The position numbers and the translations under genes are program-made. This document shows, piece after piece, positions 54,711 through 64,000 of a DNA stretch of 64,000 nt. Source of the stretch: an uncultured Erythrobacter sp. (GTDB lineage Bacteria; Pseudomonadota; Alphaproteobacteria; Sphingomonadales; Sphingomonadaceae); NCBI GenBank assembly GCA_937969505.1, contig CALBWA010000007.1:120321-184320 (forward strand), in the 5' to 3' direction. Within the stretch, counting starts at the first letter, position 1; the number at the start of each line of letters is the position of its first letter. The notes under the pieces are model-generated. The model was not told the DNA's origin. It did no database searches and saw nothing but the letters and a program-made list of their open reading frames with translations.

Positions 54711-57011
54711 TCAGCCGCCCTTGCGGCTTGCAACGGCAGCAGCGACAACTTCGTCCGGCCATGTGACCCGCGTCTGCGTTTGCGGGTTGAAGACATTGCC
54801 GGGATATTGCGCAGCTTCCGCGGCAGCGATTTCTTCAGAGGTCAGGAACTCACTCGGCTCAAGAGCAAAAACGTCGAGGCCACGGGTGATCTCGGTCGCA
54901 TAAATACGACCGTTGTACCAATAGGCTGACCAGTATCCGCCTGTGACCAATTGATCCTTGTCCACCGGGCCGCGATCAAAATAAGCGATTTCGACCGGAT
55001 TGCTGGCGTCGGTAAAGTCGATCACGCTGATGCCGCCCTGATACCAAGCCTGCACGAAGATATCGCGGCCCGGGACCGGAATGATCGAACCGTTATGGGC
55101 AACGCAATTTTCCTTGTCCGACTGTGGTGCCGGGATTTTGTAATTGCTGCGGAAGGTCAGTTTGCCATCCACGATTTCATAGATTGCGTTCGCACCCCAG
55201 TTCATCGGGTCACCTGCCTGGCATCGCGGACGGCCACCGCCGCCCCATTCATCAGTGAATAGCACCTTGGTGCCATCATTGTTGAAGGTGGCCGAATGCC
55301 AATAGGCAAAGCCCTTGTCCGTCACATCGTCAATGCGCACAGGCTTCATCGGGTTGGAAATGTCGAGGATGATGCCATTACCCGAACATGCGCCAGCCGC
55401 AATGTTCATGGAAGGGAACACTGTGATATCGTGACAGTGATCGGTGCGGCGTGTTTCTTGTGTGTCATCGCCATGGTCGCCGCCGCGCCAAAGGCCTGCG
55501 ATCTGACCATCTCCGGCAAAGATGCGCGGACGATCAATGATTTTGGCTTGCGATGGATCGGCCAGAGGAATTTCGACCACGTCGATGCTAAACAGTGCGG
55601 TGCGATCGTCGCCTGGGATACTGCCAATGCAGCTGGCCAGCTCGTCTTCCTCGCGGACATAGGATGTGCCGGAATTGTACAGCACGATGCGGGTATCATC
55701 GACTGAGACGACCGAATGTGTGTGGCTGCCCCGGCAGGTTTGCACCTGACCAATCTGCTGCGGGCTGGCGGGGTTGGAGAAATCAAAGATGCGCAGTCCG
55801 CGGAATCGCTCCGAACTCACCTCGTCTTCAACACCCTGCAGACCGCAATCGACGCGGCCACGGCTGTCTTCAACGCTCATGATGAGGATGTCGCCTACGA
55901 TCGAGACATCGCCTTGGCCGCCCGGGCACACGGTGGATCCGACCAATTGCGGGACGCCATCTTCGCCCAGACGATAGGTGTTAAACCCGTGGTAGCTTCC
56001 AGCCACCATCAAGTCGCCAGAGAATGCGATATCGGTGTTGGAAAAGCTAAGCAGTGCGCCGCGCTTGCCGAATTCGGGCTTGTCTTCCTCGACATCAGGA
56101 TCGGACGTGCTTGCCTCGGCAACCATTGCGTTGGACGCGGCATCCGTTTTAGCCTTCTTGTCGTCTTTTTTCTTGGGCACTTCGGGACGCAAAGCGCCCG
56201 GATTGGCCGGATCGAAGAAGCCAGCCGGCTTGCGCAACGAGGTGACCATCCGCAAGTTTGAAATCGCCTGCTCTGCATCGAAAAGGCCTGCGGCCAGCGT
56301 GGCGCGTGGATCGTCGGACAATCCAGCGAGCACGGCGTTCATCCGGTCAATTTCGCTGTTCTGATCGTTCACAATGTCATTGCTGAAGTTGAACATTACC
56401 GGATCAAAGGCGGAGCCGGTCTGGTCATGCAAATCATCGACCATCTCGATCGCACCCTTGTGATGTTCGATCATCAAGGTGAGAAACAAGCGGTCAAATG
56501 CGGTTCCGTTCGAGGCTGCAAGTTCCGCCATCTGTGCAGGCGTTGCCATTCCTGCCATTCCCATAGGGTCCATGCTGGCGTGATCCATTTGATGGCCTGC
56601 ATGCGATGGGCCATGCATGGTATGGTCCATCATAGAGCTTTGCCCGCGCGCTTCGAGCCACTCGGTCATGAATTTGATTTCATCGGCTTGGCTTGCTTTG
56701 ATCTTGCCCGCGATGGTGACAACATCTTCCTGATTGGTCCGGTTTGAGACCAGCTCGGCCATGTCGACCGCCTGCTGGTGGTGCACGATCATGCCGCGCA
56801 TGAACTGGACATCCGCCGGCGAATAGCTTGCGTTGGCAAGATCAATCGCTTCCTTTGCGCTCAGCACCCGTGATTCCTGGCCCGGTGCGCCCGGTTGAAC
56901 AATGGTGACATCCTGCGCGGCGGCAGGAGCGCTCATCAGGACACCAGCGAGAGATGTTGCGAGGGCTGACGTGGATACGAATATGCGGAATTTTGGCATT
57001 GCGACTCTCAT
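54711..57011 (-). CDS. Exported DUF305-LVIVD fusion protein
   Basis: 766-residue periplasmic or secreted protein: signal peptide (to about residue 33, SAPAAAQ), a DUF305 ferritin-like helical domain with two His-pair motifs (H77-H78 in MIVHHQQAVDM; H183-H184 in MIEHHKGAIEM), a Met/His-rich linker between them (about 126-156), a Lys/Ala linker (about 280-315), then a repeated-blade LVIVD-type region with RIFDFSNPASPQQIG, GIILDISNPMKPVRI and GISVIDFTDASNPVEI. The Met/His clusters suggest copper or another metal. ATG at 56999 is an alternative start. Function unknown. Confidence 0.83.
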   Translation of the reverse strand: MRVAMPKFRIFVSTSALATSLAGVLMSAPAAAQDVTIVQPGAPGQESRVLSAKEAIDLANASYSPADVQFMRGMIVHHQQAVDMAELVSNRTNQEDVVTIAGKIKASQADEIKFMTEWLEARGQSSMMDHTMHGPSHAGHQMDHASMDPMGMAGMATPAQMAELAASNGTAFDRLFLTLMIEHHKGAIEMVDDLHDQTGSAFDPVMFNFSNDIVNDQNSEIDRMNAVLAGLSDDPRATLAAGLFDAEQAISNLRMVTSLRKPAGFFDPANPGALRPEVPKKKDDKKAKTDAASNAMVAEASTSDPDVEEDKPEFGKRGALLSFSNTDIAFSGDLMVAGSYHGFNTYRLGEDGVPQLVGSTVCPGGQGDVSIVGDILIMSVEDSRGRVDCGLQGVEDEVSSERFRGLRIFDFSNPASPQQIGQVQTCRGSHTHSVVSVDDTRIVLYNSGTSYVREEDELASCIGSIPGDDRTALFSIDVVEIPLADPSQAKIIDRPRIFAGDGQIAGLWRGGDHGDDTQETRRTDHCHDITVFPSMNIAAGACSGNGIILDISNPMKPVRIDDVTDKGFAYWHSATFNNDGTKVLFTDEWGGGGRPRCQAGDPMNWGANAIYEIVDGKLTFRSNYKIPAPQSDKENCVAHNGSIIPVPGRDIFVQAWYQGGISVIDFTDASNPVEIAYFDRGPVDKDQLVTGGYWSAYWYNGRIYATEITRGLDVFALEPSEFLTSEEIAAAEAAQYPGNVFNPQTQTRVTWPDEVVAAAVASRKGG

Positions 57012-57142
57012 TTTGGGAAGGTTGTATTGCGACCGGGATATCTAGTTTCGGTCGTTACTAAGGATCAGATGCGCGGCGATAAAGCCCTTTTTTGGGCAGT
57101 GCCCATCCGCGGCACATGCAATCATGAGCAACTGGCACCATG

Positions 57143-57171
57143 AAAAAGGGCGGCACCTTGCGGTACCGCCC
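57143..57171 (-). terminator. Terminator of the rplJ-rplL operon
   Basis: On the minus strand a 10-bp stem (57171-57162 with 57157-57148, one wobble) is followed by five T (57147-57143). It lies 47 bases beyond the rplL stop and is nearly identical in sequence to the terminator at 49670. Confidence 0.88.
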
Positions 57172-57217
57172 CCCTATCTGCAGGCGCTTCAAGACACCTG
57201 CAAAACCCTTGGCAGGA

Positions 57218-57592
57218 TTACTTGAGCTCGACGGTACCGCCAGCTGCTTCGATCTTGCCCTTGATTTCTTCGGCTTCAGCCTTGTTGACGCCTTCCTTGA
57301 GAGGCTTCGGTGCGCCTTCAACGAGACCCTTGGCTTCGGTAAGGCCGAGACCGGTGATGGCACGGACTTCCTTGATGACCTGGATTTTCTTGCCGCCGTC
57401 GCCGGTAAGGATGACGTCGAATTCGTCCTTTTCTTCAGCAGCAGCTTCGCCGCCACCAGCAGCAGGGCCAGCTACAGCAACTGCAGCAGCAGCGCTAACG
57501 CCCCACTCTTCTTCAAGAGCGGTGGCCAGTTCAGCTGCCTCAAGTACAGTCAGCTTCGAAAGTTCTTCAACAAGCTTGGCAATATCAGCCAT
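57218..57592 (-). CDS. rplL: 50S ribosomal protein L7/L12
   Basis: 124-residue stalk protein that recruits translation factors. N-terminal dimer domain ([22 protein letters not shown]), Ala/Gly hinge and C-terminal domain with [28 protein letters not shown]. The ATG at 57592 is the family start. It lies 99 bases after rplJ and ends in its own terminator, so there is no readthrough into rpoB, which is on the opposite strand. Confidence 0.97.
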   Translation of the reverse strand: MADIAKLVEELSKLTVLEAAELATALEEEWGVSAAAAVAVAGPAAGGGEAAAEEKDEFDVILTGDGGKKIQVIKEVRAITGLGLTEAKGLVEGAPKPLKEGVNKAEAEEIKGKIEAAGGTVELK

Positions 57593-57691
57593 GATGTTCA
57601 CTCCAATAAATACACGGGCAGTGCAGGTTTTGCAGTCACCCAAAAACGTGGTTCAAAATCGCGTTTGCGAAATCGCGTGTTCGATAAACTC

Positions 57692-58207
57692 TTACGCAGC
57701 GTCCTTGGCAGCATAGGCGCCAAATACACGGGCGAGCTTGTTGGCGGGCGCGTTGACAACCTGGGCGATTTTCGTCGCCGGGGCATTAACGAGACCGACC
57801 AGCTTGCCGCGCAGCTCGTCGAGGCTGGGCATGGAGGCCAGAGACCTCACACCTGCTTCATCAAGCACTTGCGTACCCATGGAACCACCAACGATTTCCA
57901 GCTTGTCGTTCGACTTTGCGAATTCGACAGCAGCCTTTGCAGCAGCAACCGGGTCTTGCGACCAGGCCAGTGCCGTCGGACCGGTGAGATACTCATCGAT
58001 GCCGACGTAATCGGTGTCTTCCAGGGCGAGTTTGGCGAGACGATTTTTCGCAACCTTATAGGAAGCCCCTGCTTCACGCATCTTCGTGCGCAGTTCGGTG
58101 GACTGGTCCACCGTCATGCCCAGGTTACGGGTGACAACCACCACGCCAACCTCTTTGAAGACTGCATTGAGCTGAGCAACCGCGTCGGCTTTTTGCGAAC
58201 GATCCAT
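57692..58207 (-). CDS. rplJ: 50S ribosomal protein L10
   Basis: 171-residue stalk base protein, the anchor for L7/L12 dimers. N-terminal RNA-binding domain [24 protein letters not shown] and central [14 protein letters not shown] match; the C-terminal L7/L12-binding helix ends [24 protein letters not shown] precedes the ATG. The usual upstream partners rplK and rplA are absent; a membrane protein gene lies upstream instead. Confidence 0.97.
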   Translation of the reverse strand: MDRSQKADAVAQLNAVFKEVGVVVVTRNLGMTVDQSTELRTKMREAGASYKVAKNRLAKLALEDTDYVGIDEYLTGPTALAWSQDPVAAAKAAVEFAKSNDKLEIVGGSMGTQVLDEAGVRSLASMPSLDELRGKLVGLVNAPATKIAQVVNAPANKLARVFGAYAAKDAA

Positions 58208-58476
58208 GCCTTACTCCTTCACTAATGATCGCGCAGATTGATCTGCACGACCGGCTCACATTTGACCCTGCCGCTTACCGACAAGGCCGAAAGGTCCAAT
58301 GATGGGGAAGGAGGGTGCATCAGGCGATGCGGCAGAAGAAACGCCAAAGCGGCCCTTCTGAAAATCTCTGTTCCCCGTCTAGGCTGGAAATTAAGACCGG
58401 CACATTCCGGTCACCAACTGTCTTGGACGGACTGCCACATGACCCAAGGATCACGTGGACGCAGCGCACCTACAAC
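58208..58476 (-). promoter_or_regulatory. rplJ leader/promoter region
   Basis: 269 bases without a gene between rplJ and the membrane protein gene. In most bacteria the L10 mRNA leader binds L10-L7/L12 for feedback control. Here a pairing TGCAGAT/ATCTGCG near the start and a GC-rich stretch around 58300 could form such a leader, but I cannot fold it with certainty. It must contain the rplJL promoter if the membrane gene is not read through. Confidence 0.4.
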
Positions 58477-59211
58477 TTACGGCTGGCGAGTCAAGCCTTC
58501 AGTCAATTCTGACGGGGGGTCTTTGCGGATCGCCATGACCCAAGTGATCGTGCTAAGCAACGCCGCAAGCCAACCCACAACCAGCGAGTCAACAACCAGT
58601 AGCACCCATTTAAAGGCATCACCGGGGGCAAAGATAGCGCCAATGCCCAAGCCGTAATGGACCACCATCAAGGGCAGCACAGCCACCAGATTAAAAACAA
58701 CAAGCCAGGGAAGCTGCCGCCACAATTGACGGATCGAGGCCTGCGGCGTGATCAGTTTGCCAAGTGGCGCGGCAGCAATAAATCGAGCAACCAAGGGGGC
58801 AAACAAGATCCCGAAGACGGTGAAGCCGATCCCCAGCGGGGTCATGCCCGTAAACACGAACAGAGTGAGATATGCCAGCAATGCCTGCAAGGCGAACACC
58901 AGCGCAAAAAGTTTAACTGCACGCCGCTCAAGCCGATACGAGGCGGTTTTGTCGCGACCACCTGCCAGAAATCGTATGACGCTGTAGCCAATAATGGACA
59001 GTGCCAGCGTTTTGGCAAAGCCAACCTGAAGACGCAGCGCATTGCTCTCGGCGGCTTCTGCACCTGATGGGCCATCATACATGCCGATCTGCATTTCCAC
59101 CACATGCTGGACAAATTCCACCACTATCGGGATCGCCACGATCAGCGGGCAGGCAAGGAAGAAGGCCCAACTTTCACGATGAACATATTTGAACCCTTGC
59201 CAGAATGTCAT
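58477..59211 (-). CDS. Hypothetical multi-pass membrane protein
   Basis: 244 residues with six hydrophobic segments (about 17-38, 70-85, 101-120, 123-150, 165-190, 205-235). The N-terminal WQGFKYVHRESWAFFLACPL and 'KWVLLVVDSLVVGWLAALLSTITWVMAIR' end are conserved-looking but I cannot assign a family with confidence. Located between rplJ and the XRE/DUF2975 unit in the same direction. No enzymatic motif. Confidence 0.72.
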   Translation of the reverse strand: MTFWQGFKYVHRESWAFFLACPLIVAIPIVVEFVQHVVEMQIGMYDGPSGAEAAESNALRLQVGFAKTLALSIIGYSVIRFLAGGRDKTASYRLERRAVKLFALVFALQALLAYLTLFVFTGMTPLGIGFTVFGILFAPLVARFIAAAPLGKLITPQASIRQLWRQLPWLVVFNLVAVLPLMVVHYGLGIGAIFAPGDAFKWVLLVVDSLVVGWLAALLSTITWVMAIRKDPPSELTEGLTRQP

Positions 59212-59240
59212 GCGTCAGGTCTCCAACCGTCTATCCATAA

Positions 59241-59273
59241 CAAAACCCCCGCCTGCACGATGCAGCCGGGGGT
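59241..59273 (-). terminator. Terminator of the XRE/DUF2975 unit
   Basis: On the minus strand CCCCCGGCTGCA / TGCAGGCGGGGG arms close a TCG loop and are followed by TTTTGTT (from 59244 down). It lies 26 bases beyond the XRE stop and just upstream of the next minus-strand gene, separating the two. Confidence 0.85.
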
Positions 59274-59298
59274 CGCTAGGGTCAATACGATGGGGGGG

Positions 59299-59502
59299 TT
59301 ATCCCTCGCCTTGTTGATAGGCCAGCAAATCGCCCGGCTGGCATTCCAGCTCGCGGCAGATTGCAGCGAGGGTTGAAAAGCGGATCGCCTTGGCCTTGCC
59401 GGTCTTCAGGATCGACAGATTCGCAAGGGTCAGACCGACCCGCTCTGCCAGCTCGGTCAGGGTCATGCGGCGTTCGTGCAGCAGATCATCGAGTTTTACC
59501 AT
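59299..59502 (-). CDS. XRE-family (YozG-type) transcriptional regulator
   Basis: 67-residue Cro/CI-like protein that is almost only a helix-turn-helix (TLTELAERVGLTLANLSILKTGKAKAIRFSTLAAICREL, residues 14-52). Such mini-regulators are typically encoded next to DUF2975 membrane proteins. AAGGAG at 8-base spacing fixes the ATG at 59502. It probably binds the palindrome array 60240-60334 in its own promoter region and represses the three-gene unit; this is inferred. A possible signal input from the DUF2975 protein is unknown. Confidence 0.87.
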   Translation of the reverse strand: MVKLDDLLHERRMTLTELAERVGLTLANLSILKTGKAKAIRFSTLAAICRELECQPGDLLAYQQGEG

Positions 59503-59531
59503 GATGGTTGCTCCTTCTTCATCAGCAGGCA

Positions 59532-60068
59532 TCAAACAGTTCCTTCCAGATCGTCACGCAGAGCCGTGCCGTGGCGGAACACGCGGGCCAGAATGAAAAG
59601 CAGTATCACCATGATGATACCGTTTGCATCAAAAGCCACGTCAACTGTCCCCTTGGCCTCGCCCATAGTCTTGGCCACGTAAAGGGCCAGACCCAGCACC
59701 GGGATGGCGGCAAGCTGAATTGCCAACATCAACCAGGCCATAGCAGTAAGCCGGGTCGCGTTTTCGGGAATGAAAGGGTCGCCGTCTGCGACGCTGTCAA
59801 CAATGCGCTTCATATGACGGACAAAGAAAAACAGCATGGTGACAATCCCGATCAACAGCAACAGTAATCCGGCGATTGCCCAGGCAGTATTCTCCGGAGG
59901 GATCTTTGCCGTCTCCTTGGCGATTGCGAGCAGAACCTTTTCGCGATTGAACAGAATGAAGGGGATGCCGATCGTCGCTGCTGCTCCGGCCAGGGCGAGA
60001 ACGCCCATGACCAACAGCAGCAAAGCACGAGCAATGGAAAGCAACGGATCGTTGAACATGCGTTTCAT
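59532..60068 (-). CDS. DUF2975 membrane protein
   Basis: 178 residues with four hydrophobic segments (about 8-33, 48-72, 101-120 and 147-165). The inter-helix part HMKRIVDSVADGDPFIPENATRLTAMAWLMLA is the DUF2975 hallmark. Function unknown; the family nearly always accompanies a YozG-type XRE regulator, as here, 29 bases upstream of it. GGAGAGATAAC supports the ATG at 60068. Middle gene of the three-gene unit. Confidence 0.88.
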   Translation of the reverse strand: MKRMFNDPLLSIARALLLLVMGVLALAGAAATIGIPFILFNREKVLLAIAKETAKIPPENTAWAIAGLLLLLIGIVTMLFFFVRHMKRIVDSVADGDPFIPENATRLTAMAWLMLAIQLAAIPVLGLALYVAKTMGEAKGTVDVAFDANGIIMVILLFILARVFRHGTALRDDLEGTV

Positions 60069-60090
60069 TGTTATCTCTCCTGGCCAGGTT

Positions 60091-60219
60091 TCAAGCCAGC
60101 TCAATCGCAGTCATAGCATGGGCATGGGCGGGTGGAACGGTTACGACGGCGCCAATGGAGGCAGTGGCAAGAATAAAGGCGGCGCATACGGCAAGCGATT
60201 GGCTGAACATCTGTGACAT
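60091..60219 (-). CDS. Small exported peptide, first gene of the XRE/DUF2975 unit
   Basis: 42-residue ORF. AAGGAG at a 6-base spacing before the ATG is one of the best ribosome-binding sites here. The product has a hydrophobic signal-like segment (SLAVCAAFILATASIGAVVTV) and an Ala-x-Ala cleavage-like PAHAHA, leaving a tail of about nine residues (MTAIELA). The stop lies 22 bases before the DUF2975 start. It could be a leader-like or secreted peptide, or a small membrane subunit. No homologue recognised from memory. Confidence 0.68.
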   Translation of the reverse strand: MSQMFSQSLAVCAAFILATASIGAVVTVPPAHAHAMTAIELA

Positions 60220-60239
60220 ATCGAACTCCTTGATGTGTG

Positions 60240-60334
60240 ATATTGTTTATCGATAATCAGTATCTATGAGCGATTCGATTTATTGTCAATCAATAATATT
60301 GAAAAACAATATGTGGCTGATCGATAAGCAATAT
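60240..60334. promoter_or_regulatory. Array of four operator-like 17-bp palindromes
   Basis: Consensus (A/T)TATTG-N5-CAATA(A/T). Copies: 60240-60256 (ATATTG/CGATAA), 60280-60296 (TTATTG/CAATAA, perfect), 60296-60312 (ATATTG/CAATAT, perfect) and 60318-60334 (TGATCG/CAATAT). They lie 21 to 115 bases upstream of the first gene of the XRE/DUF2975 unit. Best explained as binding sites of the XRE regulator encoded in the same unit. Confidence 0.75.
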
Positions 60335-60509
60335 TTGACGGTGGAAATCTCGTCTCGCTTTGCGCAAGCGTTTTGGAGCAAACGGCGTGGTTGAATTGGC
60401 CTGATCGCCGAACACGGTTTGCGGCAAGCAAACCGCAAGGCCGACCGGCCGTCCGCAGACCCTTCGGGTCGAGGATTTCGCGCGCCGGATGGCGTGCGCA
60501 ACCAATGTG

Positions 60510-60538
60510 TTGACGCGCGCGGTCGCACTTCCTACATG
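60510..60538 (+). promoter_or_regulatory. Candidate rpoB promoter
   Basis: -35 TTGACG (60510-60515), 17-bp spacer, -10 TACATG (60533-60538). This would give a leader of about 215 bases before rpoB. Confidence 0.45.
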
Positions 60539-60761
60539 CAGTGCCACACGCCAGCTTCGAGCAAGACCGATTCATGCGCGGGGATCGATCATAGGATGGA
60601 AGCGGCGTTTCCATATCGCGACGTTTAATCGAGCTGCTTGCGGCGACCAGATGGGTCTGTCGGCACGCGGCCTTTTTCGCGTCTGATATGGGCCACGAAC
60701 CGCGCGTGGCACCCAATCCGCCGGTTATCCGGCACGATATACTAGAGGCGATACCCCTCCT

Positions 60762-64000
<3,239 letters not shown>

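Larger units (their letters stand above)
60220..60761. other. Intergenic region between the XRE/DUF2975 unit and rpoB
   Basis: 542 bases without a supported gene. The first 120 bases are strikingly AT-rich and hold the four operator-like palindromes. The rest is GC-rich, with a promoter candidate for rpoB (60510-60538) and small hairpins such as GACCC-TTC-GGGTC (around 60460-60473). No tRNA or riboswitch is recognised. Confidence 0.6.

Overview
The window looks like chromosomal DNA of a sphingolipid-making alphaproteobacterium, most likely order Sphingomonadales (Erythrobacteraceae/Sphingomonadaceae type). The reasons are a serine palmitoyltransferase with its own acyl carrier protein, the CtrA and DivK cell-cycle regulators, an HWE-family sensor kinase, DUF3572, DUF4167 and DUF482 proteins, a CDC48-type AAA ATPase, and moderate GC content. 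Most of it is ordinary core genome. I see no insertion sequence, CRISPR array, rRNA or tRNA gene.

Layout. 1-1.3 kb: the 5' end of a phage or gene-transfer-agent (GTA) packaging operon on the minus strand (small and large terminase), behind a promoter that carries repeated operator-like words. 1.4-11.8 kb: a DedA/YqaA-like membrane protein, the sphingolipid pair acp-spt, a DivK-like receiver, a tightly overlapping plus-strand operon (DUF3572, HAD, RidA, GDPD, DUF482 acyltransferase), SEL1 repeats, DksA, PilZ, an orphan peptide-type binding lipoprotein, DUF4112 and an HNH nuclease. 11.9-25 kb: gluQ, a HIG1-like protein, a cobalamin adenosyltransferase, 3-hydroxybutyryl-CoA dehydrogenase, DUF202, mutS, maeB, an ACT-domain protein, trmB, an AmpG-like MFS carrier and an MscS channel. 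25-41 kb: ctrA, lptB-rpoN, a BON-MscS channel, ppa, hisS, prfA-prmC, DUF4167, lnt, metK, and a CoA-transferase operon with a HAD-type lipoprotein gene between its two subunits.

41-49.2 kb: a candidate small RNA ending in a strong terminator, a two-ring CDC48 ATPase, a third MscS channel, an HWE kinase and polA. 49.4-57 kb: a tiny acidic lipoprotein, a class A beta-lactamase-like serine hydrolase, groES-groEL under both an RpoH-like promoter and a CIRCE element, a MATE pump, and a large exported DUF305-LVIVD fusion. 57.2-64 kb: rplJ-rplL on the minus strand, cut off from the plus-strand rpoB by a membrane protein and a three-gene unit (a 42-residue exported peptide, DUF2975, XRE regulator). 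The promoter region of that unit holds four copies of a 17-bp operator-like palindrome. rpoB runs off the right edge.

Functional themes are the envelope (sphingolipid synthesis, lnt, lptB, three MscS channels, several lipoproteins), cell-cycle and stress regulation (CtrA, DivK, DksA, RpoN, HWE kinase, GroESL), and translation/transcription core genes. The most original signals are regulatory: the four-operator array upstream of the XRE/DUF2975 unit, the triple operator at the terminase promoter, and the promoter-RNA-terminator cassette at 41.2 kb.
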